NCBI RefSeq assembly: GCF_009725995.1
Contig: NZ_RCNS01000001.1
Location: 414,283 to 478,282, forward strand
DNA from: Zobellia laminariae
GTDB lineage: Bacteria; Bacteroidota; Bacteroidia; Flavobacteriales; Flavobacteriaceae
Reading direction: 5' to 3'
Length of the DNA: 64,000 bases
This document shows, piece by piece, positions 26,794 to 35,616 of this stretch. The notes under the pieces are model-generated. The model ran no database searches. It was given only the letters and a program-made list of their open reading frames with translations, and had not been told where the DNA came from. Positions within the stretch are counted from its first letter, which is position 1, and each line of letters begins with the position of its first letter. A program made the position numbers and the translations under genes.

Positions 26794-26836
26794 TATATTT
26801 GGTAAACCAATTTGGTAAACCAGTATGGGTAACCAA
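26794..26836 (+). promoter_or_regulatory. Promoter and triple FadR-type operator of the first SusC operon
   Basis: -7 box TATATTTG (26794-26801). Three operator units begin at 26799 (TTGGTAAACCAA), 26812 (TTGGTAAACCAG) and 26825 (ATGGGTAACCAA), exactly 13 bp apart. The block 26778-26828 is identical over 51 bases to 40002-40052 before the second susC gene. Repression by a FadR-type regulator bound over the -7 box is inferred. Confidence 0.82.
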
Positions 26837-26904
26837 TTAAAAAAGAGAATTACTAGCTAATATTAATTTAAGAAATATTTAATGAAAGTATAAAGTATTT
26901 AAAT

Positions 26905-27107
26905 AAAAAAAGGACGGGCGCACACCCATCCTTTTTAACTAAAATTACTTCATTCTGAAGGGAAGTAACACAACGAACACGTACACTTTACTATACACGC
27001 TCATTACAAAAATACAAAATTCAAAAACGTTAATGAGTTACGTGCTATAGTAAGTTGATGATTAAATGGTATTCTCGCACAGTTCCATTTAGGCGTCGGG
27101 CCTTAAA
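26905..27107 (+). promoter_or_regulatory. Structured 5' leader of the first susC mRNA
   Basis: Three paired regions recur in the same order in the leader of the second susC. First a hairpin with AAAGGACGGG against CCCATCCTTT (about 26907-26937). Then CTCATTA (27000-27006) with TAATGAG (27031-27037). Last TTTAGGC (27088-27094) with GCCTTAAA (27100-27107), about 35 bases before the start codon. The first hairpin is followed by T5 and could attenuate transcription. Confidence 0.5.
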
Positions 27108-27140
27108 CCGATGAACATTACTAACTTAACTTTAACACAA

Positions 27141-30100
27141 ATGAATTTTAAAAACAAATTAGCACTAATACTTGCGCTGTTTATAAACGCCGCAATATTT
27201 GCTCAAGACGCGTCTACTATATCGGGTACGATTGTAGATGATGCTAACGTACCAATTCCTGGCGTAAATGTCGTTATTTCCGGTACCACAACAGGTACTG
27301 CAACAGATTTTGACGGACTTTACACTATAAATGCTAATAGTGGCGACGTTCTTCAATTTTCATACATCGGTTATGTAACTCAAACCATAACTGTAGGAGA
27401 CCAAGAGACCATTAATGTTGTAATGGCTGAAGATGCTGCATTACTTGATGAAGTTGTCGTAGTAGGTTATGGAACACAAAAGAAATCACACCTAACAGGT
27501 TCTATTTCAAAGGTTGTTAATGATGATTTAGGTCAGATAGCTGTATCTAGGGTTGATGAGGCTTTAGTAGGTCAGGTATCAGGGGTAAATATTCAAGCTA
27601 CTGATGGTGAAGCCGGTGCTGCACCAACAATTAACATTAGAGGTGTTGGCTCTATGGCAGGTGACTCCACTCCATTGGTAGTAGTAGATGGTGTGATTGT
27701 AAATGCTGATTTCTTAGGGTCCTTAAATATGAATGATGTAGAATCTTTTGAAATTTTAAAAGATGCTGCTTCATCTGCAATATATGGTTCTAAAGGTGCT
27801 AACGGTATCATTATGATCTCAATGAAAGCCGGAGTTGAAGGAAAGACTAAATTCAACTATAGCACTTTTACTGGTTTTAAAGAGGCAAGACATAGTGATT
27901 CGTATACTTTTTCAATTGAAGATACTGCTGCTGCAGAATTAGCAGCTACTGGCTCTATTTCTGACCAAACTGCTTACAAGCAATTAATAGGTATAGATCG
28001 TTCTTGGCAAGATGAAATTTTTGATGGAGGTACAATAACCAGTCATTCATTAAGCGCAAGAGGTGGTAATTCAAACACTAAATTTAGTACTGCAATTAAC
28101 TTCTCTAACGATGAAGGTGTATTGTTAACTGATAATTTTAAGAAATATGGCTTAAGATTAAAAGTAGATACCAAGGTTAATGAAAAATTCTCTTTTGGTG
28201 CTAGTTTAACTCCTTCATATACTAACAGAAGACGTTTTGATGGTTCTACACATGATATTTTAAGACAAACGAACTGGTTACCTGTGTATCATGATACAAA
28301 TACCATCCAGTATGTGGATCGAGGTGTTTATCCAGATGTTGTTGCGGGAGATTATGCTCTTCAAAGACATTTTGATAACTATGACTTATATGGTGATGGA
28401 AGTACTTTAGTAGATATTAGTAATACATCAAACACAAATCCTGCTGCTAAAATTCTAGAAAGAGAGCGTAGTGACAAAAAATTTAAACTTTTTGGAAGTG
28501 TTTATGGCAACTATAATATTACTAAAAACTTAAGTTTTAGAACTACTTTATCAGGGTCATTCCAAGATACGAAAAGAACAAGATGGCAAGGAGTACAGTC
28601 TAACAGAAATGGTGCTTCTGCAGCTTCTATGAATGAAATTTCACAAAGAGAAATATATCTTTTAACAGATAACTTCTTTTCTTACAACAATGAATTTGGC
28701 AAGCATGAGATTGGGGTTATTCTTGGGGTAACTGGGGAAAGTAAGAAATCATCTTATTCTAGTATTTCAGGAACTGGTTACACATCAGATGCAGTTAAGC
28801 AAATTACAAATGCTACTGTAATTTCTGGCGCTGATGCATTTGAATGGGAAAAGAATGGATTGTCTTATGTTTCTAGATTAAACTATGCGTATGACAATAA
28901 ATACTTAGCTTCTTTTAGTTATAGAAGAGATGGTAGTTCTATTTTCGGTAGTGAATTTAAGTACGGTAACTTTATGGCGGCTTCTGTTGGTTGGAATGTT
29001 GCAGAAGAAGCTTTTTTAAGAGATAGCGATGTTGTAAATAAATTTAAGATTAGGGCTAGTTACGGTGTTACTGGTAATGATCTTTTAAATGTAGGAAGTG
29101 TTAATCCAGATACAAGTAGTAGTACTAGCAGTTTAAGTACTGGTAATTTACTTGTAGATAATTATCCTTACTTAGCTTTATTAGGTTCCACTACTGCCGT
29201 TGTTGATGGAGGTTTAGAAGCTGGATTTAATCCCTTAAATATTGCAAATCCTGATTTAAAATGGGAGCGTTTAGTAGAATTTAACCCTGGTATTGATTTT
29301 GGATTCTTCAATAATGTACTTTCTGGTTCTGTAGATTATTATCAGAGAACTAGTGACCAATTACTTTTGAATAATCCTATTTCGGTTACAACTGGTTTTA
29401 ATAGTGCTTTAGTAAATTTAGGAGAAGTTAAAAATGAAGGTTTCGAAGTTGAGTTGAGAACTAAAAATATTAATAAAGAAAATCTTAGATGGAGTTCTTC
29501 ATTTATTTTTAGCACCAATAAAAACACTTTAGTAGATTTTGCTGATTCTGATGGGCAAATTCAAAATGTTGATAGTAAAAGAGCCGCAGAATGGATTAAC
29601 CTAGAAGGGCAGCCAATTTCTACTTTCTATGGTTGGGTTGTAGATAGAGATATTGATTTAGATAACTTAAAGAATGCTTATCACCCTGTTGGAGGAGAAG
29701 CACAAGATGTATATGTTAAAGATTTAAATGGTGATGGCATTATTGATGACGAAGATAAAGCAGCATTAGGAGATCCTTATCCTGATTTTGTGTGGAGTTT
29801 CACAAATGATTTTAAATTTGGCAATATCGATTTCAGTTTCATGTTCCAAGGTTCTCATGGGGCAGAAGTTCGTAATATGGGTGACCAATATATCTTTAAT
29901 CAATTTAATACAGGCCAAGATTTTATTACAGAGGGATATGCTATCGAGGAAGGACTTCCTTTGGATCGAGTTACACAAGATCAAGAGTTTATAAAGCAAA
30001 AAATATTTACTAATGATATTATTCAGGATGCTTCTTATATAGCACTTCGAAATGTAAATATTGGTTATAATTTTGATAAAGACCTTTTATCTAAATATGG

Positions 30101-30278
30101 TGTTTCTGGATTAAGACTTTATGCTGCAGGACAAAACTTAATGTATAAAACAGCAGATAATTACACTGGTTTCAACCCAGAATCTATTGACCGTACCAGT
30201 CCTACTACTTATGGATACCAACGTGCGGGTTCTCCAATTTTCAGAACAATATCTGTAGGTTTAAATCTTGATTTCTAA
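27141..30278 (+). CDS. SusC-like TonB-dependent transporter, first alginate pair
   Basis: About 1045 residues. The start at 27141 (MNFKNKLALILALFINAAIF, cut after AQ) matches in position and leader context the start of the second copy; a frame-extending ATG at 27111 lies in the conserved leader and is unlikely. Order: signal peptide, carboxypeptidase-regulatory-like domain, SusC box VVVGYGTQKKSHLTGSI, plug (TINIRGVGSMAGDSTPLVVV), then a barrel ending in GLNLDF. It imports oligosaccharides with its SusD partner 29 bp downstream. Context (PL7, PL6, PL17, kdgF) points to alginate oligomers. Confidence 0.95.
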   Translation: MNFKNKLALILALFINAAIFAQDASTISGTIVDDANVPIPGVNVVISGTTTGTATDFDGLYTINANSGDVLQFSYIGYVTQTITVGDQETINVVMAEDAALLDEVVVVGYGTQKKSHLTGSISKVVNDDLGQIAVSRVDEALVGQVSGVNIQATDGEAGAAPTINIRGVGSMAGDSTPLVVVDGVIVNADFLGSLNMNDVESFEILKDAASSAIYGSKGANGIIMISMKAGVEGKTKFNYSTFTGFKEARHSDSYTFSIEDTAAAELAATGSISDQTAYKQLIGIDRSWQDEIFDGGTITSHSLSARGGNSNTKFSTAINFSNDEGVLLTDNFKKYGLRLKVDTKVNEKFSFGASLTPSYTNRRRFDGSTHDILRQTNWLPVYHDTNTIQYVDRGVYPDVVAGDYALQRHFDNYDLYGDGSTLVDISNTSNTNPAAKILERERSDKKFKLFGSVYGNYNITKNLSFRTTLSGSFQDTKRTRWQGVQSNRNGASAASMNEISQREIYLLTDNFFSYNNEFGKHEIGVILGVTGESKKSSYSSISGTGYTSDAVKQITNATVISGADAFEWEKNGLSYVSRLNYAYDNKYLASFSYRRDGSSIFGSEFKYGNFMAASVGWNVAEEAFLRDSDVVNKFKIRASYGVTGNDLLNVGSVNPDTSSSTSSLSTGNLLVDNYPYLALLGSTTAVVDGGLEAGFNPLNIANPDLKWERLVEFNPGIDFGFFNNVLSGSVDYYQRTSDQLLLNNPISVTTGFNSALVNLGEVKNEGFEVELRTKNINKENLRWSSSFIFSTNKNTLVDFADSDGQIQNVDSKRAAEWINLEGQPISTFYGWVVDRDIDLDNLKNAYHPVGGEAQDVYVKDLNGDGIIDDEDKAALGDPYPDFVWSFTNDFKFGNIDFSFMFQGSHGAEVRNMGDQYIFNQFNTGQDFITEGYAIEEGLPLDRVTQDQEFIKQKIFTNDIIQDASYIALRNVNIGYNFDKDLLSKYGVSGLRLYAAGQNLMYKTADNYTGFNPESIDRTSPTTYGYQRAGSPIFRTISVGLNLDF

Positions 30279-30307
30279 TTAGAAAATAACATAAAACAAT
30301 ATAAATC

Positions 30308-31738
30308 ATGAAACAATATAAATATATAACCTTGCTTTTAATAGTAGCTGTATTAGCTTCTTGTCAAAGTGACTTTTTAGAACCAGCACCTTCATCAGGG
30401 GTAACTTCTGCAAATTATTACACAAATGCAGCAGAAGTTGAAACTGCAGTAGTTAATATGTACGATGGTATTCAGGGTGTTAATAGCACTAGTGCAGGTG
30501 TTAATCACGGCGTTATGTACGAATTCTATTTAACCGAAATGCGTAGTGACAATACCAGAACAAAAAGCCAAGAAGGTGAAGCTGCTCAATTTGAAACTTA
30601 CACAGTTGAAGCTACTAACGGTATTGTAGCCGATTATTATTCTAGTTATTATAACGTAATATTTAGAGCCAACATAGTTTTGGATAATTTAGGTGTAGTA
30701 GAAGATGCTTCCAAAGCTGCTTCTTTTGAAGCTGAAGCCAAATTTGTAAGAGCTTATGCGTATTTCAACTTAGTTCGTTTGTTTGGAGATATACCACTAA
30801 TTGATGGTGTAATTACTCCATTAGACACTGAAGTTCAATTTACAAGAGTAGCAAGCGCGCAAATTTATGATTTAATCGAAAGCGATTTAACTACTGCTAT
30901 AGCAGGTTTGGATAATAGCTACAAAACACGAGGTTCTAAGGCGGCAGCACAAGCGTTGCTAGCTAAAGCATATCTTACGCAAGGTGAAAATTATGCTGAT
31001 GCTCAGGGTTTGTGTGAAGATATTATGGCATCTGGTTTTGCATTAGAGTCTGATTTTAGCGATGTTTTTTACCAAGAATTAAATGACGAGATTATTTTTG
31101 CTGTTGGTTATGCTTCTGCATTATCTAGTGACAGCCAACTATTCTCAGCAGAATGGATGAATGGTGTTGGTAGAAGTAGTGGTGTAAACTATGTTACTGC
31201 AGATGCAGTTGCTGCTTTAGATGTTTCTGGAGGAGATAGAACACAATTTTCGTATAGAATAGACCCTAGTCAAACTACACAAAATCAAGTTACTAAGTAT
31301 TTACCAAATGGCGAAGACGGTGGAGCTGATGGTAAAACATTTTTATCAGATGCTACTTTAGCTGGAAATGATTGGATTGTACTGCGTTACGCAGATGTTT
31401 TATTAATGCATGTTGAGGCTATTATGGCCGGTGGTGCAGAGACTTCTAGTTCTCCTGCAGTTGCTTCATTTCAAGCAATTAGAGATAGAGCTGGTTTAAC
31501 AACTCCTGTTGCTACTCCTATTACTAAAGCTGATTTACTTTTAGAAAGAAGAATGGAACTTGCATTTGAAAACCATAGATTTTTTGATTTAGTACGTTTA
31601 GGGGCTGCAGAATCTACTTTGTCTGAATTTTCAGCAACTAATGGTTTAGGGTATTCAACTTCAGATTTACTATTACCATTTCCTCAAAGTGAAATAAATT
31701 TAAGTAATGGGATATTAACTCAAAATCCAGGGTACTAA
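30308..31738 (+). CDS. SusD-like glycan-binding lipoprotein, first pair
   Basis: 476 residues with lipobox AVLASCQSDF. The SusD/RagB fold is visible in the helical N-terminal TPR region (FVRAYAYFNLVRLFGDIPLI) and the C-terminal signature LLLERRMELAFENHRFFDLV followed by LLPFPQSEINLSNG. It caps the SusC barrel outside the cell and delivers alginate oligomers. Second gene of the operon. Confidence 0.95.
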   Translation: MKQYKYITLLLIVAVLASCQSDFLEPAPSSGVTSANYYTNAAEVETAVVNMYDGIQGVNSTSAGVNHGVMYEFYLTEMRSDNTRTKSQEGEAAQFETYTVEATNGIVADYYSSYYNVIFRANIVLDNLGVVEDASKAASFEAEAKFVRAYAYFNLVRLFGDIPLIDGVITPLDTEVQFTRVASAQIYDLIESDLTTAIAGLDNSYKTRGSKAAAQALLAKAYLTQGENYADAQGLCEDIMASGFALESDFSDVFYQELNDEIIFAVGYASALSSDSQLFSAEWMNGVGRSSGVNYVTADAVAALDVSGGDRTQFSYRIDPSQTTQNQVTKYLPNGEDGGADGKTFLSDATLAGNDWIVLRYADVLLMHVEAIMAGGAETSSSPAVASFQAIRDRAGLTTPVATPITKADLLLERRMELAFENHRFFDLVRLGAAESTLSEFSATNGLGYSTSDLLLPFPQSEINLSNGILTQNPGY

Positions 31739-31772
31739 ATCATTCCCAAATTAATAAATAAAAAAGTAAAAA

Positions 31773-32705
31773 ATGGAAAATATAAAATCAATAAATAAAC
31801 TTATAGCATCGCTATCTCTGTTGGCAATTGTGTCTTCATGCGACCCGACAATTGACAGTTTAAGTTACGATTTACCAGAAGCTAATTCAAAGGCCGATGA
31901 AACACCTCCAAGTGCTAGTTTTTCCGCAACGGAAACAGAAGATTATTTAACATATACTTTTGGTAACACTTCTTCTAGTGCTACAGCTTATACATGGAGT
32001 TATGGAGATGGTAACGCCTCAGGTGGTGTTGATGGAATGAATACATATTCAACAGTAGGAACTTATACTGTTACGTTAACCGCTTCGGATAATTTAGGAG
32101 TAACGAGTACTTCTACTTTGGAAATTGAAGTTGTTGAGCCAGAAGAACCTGCAGCGATTATACCAGAAATTTTGAATGGAGATTTTGCAAATGGACAGGA
32201 TGATTGGAAGATTGCAGATTTTACTGGAGGAACTACTAGTCCTTTCAACTCTAGTAGTGATGGTTCTTTCTTTAATTATGACGGTTCGGATAATGGTTCT
32301 AAAACTGCTGGCGCAAAATGGACACAAGGAACTTCAGCTGGCGAATGGGTAAGTGCTAGTACTAGATATGCATACCAAGCATTAACTGTTACTCCTAATA
32401 CAGAATATATTTTGGAATATGAATATGCCATAAAAGATGACACAGCTACTGATCCAACAGGAGGAAGAAGAATCGTTGGTGAAATATTGGATGGTCATTT
32501 CGCTGATGGTGTTGATGCTGTTGCCAGTTCTGAGGCAGGTGCACGTGCAAGTCATGTTGGAACCAATGCGGGAGGAAAAACATCTTTTACTTTGGTAAAA
32601 GAACAATTCACATCTAATGCTTCTGGTGAAATTTCAATTTGGATATATGGGGTTACACCTGTTGATGCTTATGTAGATAATGTTAAAGTTTATCCAGTAG
32701 ATTAA
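31773..32705 (+). CDS. PKD-domain lipoprotein, probable surface alginate-binding protein
   Basis: 310 residues with lipobox VSSCDPTIDS. Residues 45-125 form a PKD domain (AYTWSYGDGNASGG, GTYTVTLTASDNLG). The rest is a jelly-roll carbohydrate-binding-like domain (ILNGDFANGQDDWKIADFTG to YVDNVKVYPVD), of the type often found attached to polysaccharide lyases. It occupies the position of SusE/SusF-type surface glycan binders, between SusD and the PL7 genes and only 8 bp before the next start. Binding target inferred from context. Confidence 0.85.
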   Translation: MENIKSINKLIASLSLLAIVSSCDPTIDSLSYDLPEANSKADETPPSASFSATETEDYLTYTFGNTSSSATAYTWSYGDGNASGGVDGMNTYSTVGTYTVTLTASDNLGVTSTSTLEIEVVEPEEPAAIIPEILNGDFANGQDDWKIADFTGGTTSPFNSSSDGSFFNYDGSDNGSKTAGAKWTQGTSAGEWVSASTRYAYQALTVTPNTEYILEYEYAIKDDTATDPTGGRRIVGEILDGHFADGVDAVASSEAGARASHVGTNAGGKTSFTLVKEQFTSNASGEISIWIYGVTPVDAYVDNVKVYPVD

Positions 32706-32713
32706 TTTTAGAA

Positions 32714-33616
32714 ATGACTAGTTTTCTAAAATATAAATTATCTATCATAGTAATTATACTCGTATCTGTGAACGTGTCTTGTCAAACGACAAGGCACGGA
32801 ACAGATTCTAAAATTAAAAAAGAAAAGTATAAAAAAAAGAAGATAAGACTTCCTGAAATTGATTTAAGCAATTGGAAAGTAACCATTCCAGAGGGCACAG
32901 GAAAAGGAGGTGCAATTAGTGTTGAACCGCCGGAGATTTTAGATTATGCTACAAATAAGACTTTAAAACCTTATATGTATAATGACTCTACCAAAGGAGC
33001 TTTAACATTTTATGCCTACCCTACCTCAGCTACTACAGCCAATACAAAATATTCCAGATCAGAACTTAGAGAACAAATGGTTCCAGGTGACGATAATACA
33101 AATTGGACTTTTAAACAAGGAGGATCTTTAAAAGCAAAACTTGCTGTTGATGAAGTTTCTCGTGATGAAAATGGTAAATATCATAAAGTTATCATTTTGC
33201 AAATACATGGACGCCTAACAAATGAACAACGAGATTTAATTGGACAGAAAGACAATAACGCCCCTCCAGTATTAAAAATTTACTGGCAGAATGGTAAGGT
33301 TAGAGTTAAAACCAAAAAACTAAAATACCCAGGTGTAAATTCCATAGGAATACTTCATGAAGAGGCTTGGACAGATGATGAAGGATTCAATTTTGAAGAA
33401 GAAGTAGGTTTTAGAAAATTTCAGGTCGAAGTGAAAGTTTCCGATGGAAAAATGGTGGTTTCACTAAACAAAACTGAATTCGCCGTTTATGATGATTTTA
33501 ATATGAAACGTTGGGGCATTTTCGAAAATTACTTCAAAGCCGGTAATTATTTTCAAAGCAGGGATGAAGGTTCTTTTGCTAAAGTTAGTTTTTATGAACT
33601 TGAAGTAAACCATTAA
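32714..33616 (+). CDS. PL7 alginate lyase with basic linker
   Basis: 300 residues. Lipobox VNVSCQTT, then a strongly basic linker (SKIKKEKYKKKK), then a PL7 beta-jelly-roll. All three PL7 motifs are present: SRSELREQM, the catalytic ILQIHGRL, and ENYFKAGNYFQS. QIH enzymes tend to prefer guluronate-containing alginate. The next gene is a paralogue whose linker is acidic. Lipid-anchored, on the periplasmic or outer face. Endolytic action is expected from the family. Confidence 0.93.
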   Translation: MTSFLKYKLSIIVIILVSVNVSCQTTRHGTDSKIKKEKYKKKKIRLPEIDLSNWKVTIPEGTGKGGAISVEPPEILDYATNKTLKPYMYNDSTKGALTFYAYPTSATTANTKYSRSELREQMVPGDDNTNWTFKQGGSLKAKLAVDEVSRDENGKYHKVIILQIHGRLTNEQRDLIGQKDNNAPPVLKIYWQNGKVRVKTKKLKYPGVNSIGILHEEAWTDDEGFNFEEEVGFRKFQVEVKVSDGKMVVSLNKTEFAVYDDFNMKRWGIFENYFKAGNYFQSRDEGSFAKVSFYELEVNH

Positions 33617-33627
33617 TAACAATACTT

Positions 33628-34593
33628 ATGAATTTCAACAGTGTTCAATATTTTTTTAAACAAGCAATTATTAAAAATTGCTTGTTTCTTATTGTACTGT
33701 TCAGTTTATGGAGTTGTGACAATTCTTCTGATGCTATTGAAAAAGAGGTTGAAGAGGAAATGGTTGAACAAGAAGAGATTCAAGAAGAAGTTGAAATTAT
33801 AGAAGAGACACCTGAAGAGGTTGTTGAAGAAACATTTTTATTACCAAATATTGATTTAAGTAATTGGAAAGTTACCCTCCCAACTGGTAGTCCAGATGAA
33901 GTAGAGCCGCCAGAAATATCTGATTACGCTACTGATGATCGCTTAATACCATATATGTATAATGATTCAACAGATGGGTCACTGGTTTTTTATACATCGC
34001 CAGGTTCATCAACCACCAATTCTTCTTACTCGCGAACAGAGTTGAGAGAACAAATAGTTCCAGGAAGTAATAGCAAAAACTGGACTTTTACCGAAGGTGG
34101 AACTATGAAAGGAATTTTGGCCGTTGATGAAATTTCTAAAGATGCCGGAGGTAAACATCACCGTACCATAATTATGCAAATACACGGTAGACTTACTAAT
34201 GCCCAGCGAGATTTAATAGAAGAAGATGATAATAATGCGCCACCAATTTTAAAAATTTATTGGCAGAATGGAAAAATCAGGGTATTAACCAAAGTGCTTA
34301 ATGACCTCACTGCATCTGATGAAGAAATACTACATACGGATGCCTGGAGTGATAATGATGGCTATACTTTTTCAGAAGAAATAGGAACTAACAAATTCAT
34401 TTTAGAAATAATTGCTTCAGAAGGTAGACTGGAAATCATTTTGAATGAAACAGAGTCCATTATTTACGAAGATATCCATATGGAAAAATGGGGCGTTTTC
34501 GAAAACTACTTTAAAGCAGGAAACTATCTACAAACTAAAGATGAAGGTAGTTTCGCAAGAGTTAAGTTTTACAACTTAGAAATTACACATTAG
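33628..34593 (+). CDS. PL7 alginate lyase with acidic linker
   Basis: 321 residues. Lipobox LWSCDNSSD, then about 40 residues rich in Glu (for example EKEVEEEMVEQEEIQEEVE), then a PL7 domain with SRTELREQI, IMQIHGRL and ENYFKAGNYLQT. It is clearly a tandem duplicate of the preceding gene, 11 bp downstream. The acidic residues soon after the lipid cysteine resemble flavobacterial surface-export signals, so this copy is the better candidate for display on the cell surface. Confidence 0.93.
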   Translation: MNFNSVQYFFKQAIIKNCLFLIVLFSLWSCDNSSDAIEKEVEEEMVEQEEIQEEVEIIEETPEEVVEETFLLPNIDLSNWKVTLPTGSPDEVEPPEISDYATDDRLIPYMYNDSTDGSLVFYTSPGSSTTNSSYSRTELREQIVPGSNSKNWTFTEGGTMKGILAVDEISKDAGGKHHRTIIMQIHGRLTNAQRDLIEEDDNNAPPILKIYWQNGKIRVLTKVLNDLTASDEEILHTDAWSDNDGYTFSEEIGTNKFILEIIASEGRLEIILNETESIIYEDIHMEKWGVFENYFKAGNYLQTKDEGSFARVKFYNLEITH

Positions 34594-34635
34594 ATAGTTT
34601 TATAATACAATACAGGTTAAAGCATAGAAATTGAG

Positions 34636-34692
34636 TTGTTTTGAGTTAGTTGAGAGTAATTTTGCCGGCCCGCTCACCACGGGTCGGTAAAA
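34636..34692 (+). promoter_or_regulatory. Promoter with 5' hairpin before the first fadR-like gene
   Basis: TTG (34636-34638), 18 bases, then TAATTTTG (34657-34664), a Bacteroidota-type promoter. A hairpin overlaps and follows: TTTTGCCGGCCCG (34660-34672), loop CTCACCA, CGGGTCGGTAAAA (34680-34692). The same element, with compensating base changes in the stem and the same loop, stands before the second fadR-like gene. No T run follows, so it is not a simple terminator. Confidence 0.6.
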
Positions 34693-34788
34693 TTTCAAAA
34701 ACATCAAAACGCTATAAAAACTACACTTACATAGTTTATTCTTTATTATTCTATTAGACCTAATAATTTTTTGAACTGCACACGCGCT

Positions 34789-35517
34789 ATGAAGTTAGAA
34801 ATACTAACAAAACAAGAAAATAGAGAAATCCAAAATGGGATTATCTCAAAAATTCGTGACCTCATTAATTACAAAAATCTTGAGCCAGGTGATAAATTAC
34901 CTGCTGAAAGAGTACTATCTGAGAAATTTGATGTCAGTAGAACCAGCGTACGCGAAGCCATTCAGAAACTTGAATTTTATGGGATTTTAAATTCCAAACC
35001 GCAAAGCGGAACTTTCATTTCCAACATTGGTCAGGTCGCCATGAACGGCATGATCGACGATATTACAAGTTTAGAAGAACAAGACTTTGTTTCTTTGGTA
35101 GAGACCCGGATTCTACTTGAACTTAAAACGGTAAAATTAGCGGCCATCAGAAGAACCGACGAAGATTTAGAGCGCATTAAGTTTGCTTTGGATGCCTACA
35201 ATAAGAAAATGATCTCTGGTAAAGATTGCCTAGAAGAAGATTTACTTTTTCATTTAGCAGTAGCTTCTGCGAGCAAGAATAGTACGATGAACACACTCAT
35301 GTTACTTATAACTCCCGAAATTATAGTTGCTTATGACAAGGACCGTGTCTGTGAAGGGGATGTTGCCTTATCCGAAATTAAAAAGCACGAAGATATTTAT
35401 TCGGCCATCTTGAAACAAGACCCAAAATTAGCTAAAGAAAAGATGAAGGCACACTTTAGCAAACTATACGATTACATCTACGGAAAGGACCGGGATATTA
35501 AGTTAAATAGAAAATAA
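34789..35517 (+). CDS. FadR-type GntR regulator, first copy
   Basis: About 242 residues; ATG 34789 is chosen because the second copy begins with the same MKLEILTK. N-terminal winged helix (GDKLPAERVLSEKFDVSRTS, then VREAIQKLEFYGI) and C-terminal FCD ligand domain with the metal-binding Asp/His pattern (EEDLLFHLAVASAS, HEDIYSAIL). FCD regulators of uronate pathways respond to KDG or related acids. The operator TTGGTAAACCAA in this window matches the FadR-subfamily consensus. This copy has no operator in its own promoter, unlike the second. The two proteins are nearly identical. Confidence 0.92.
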   Translation: MKLEILTKQENREIQNGIISKIRDLINYKNLEPGDKLPAERVLSEKFDVSRTSVREAIQKLEFYGILNSKPQSGTFISNIGQVAMNGMIDDITSLEEQDFVSLVETRILLELKTVKLAAIRRTDEDLERIKFALDAYNKKMISGKDCLEEDLLFHLAVASASKNSTMNTLMLLITPEIIVAYDKDRVCEGDVALSEIKKHEDIYSAILKQDPKLAKEKMKAHFSKLYDYIYGKDRDIKLNRK

Positions 35518-35616
35518 GGTCCCATCAATACTTCAAATTATTTGCCTAATATAACGGAAGATACCTAGAAACACTCACTATCTTACTCATGGTCTAGAGA
35601 GAATGAAAATTAAATA

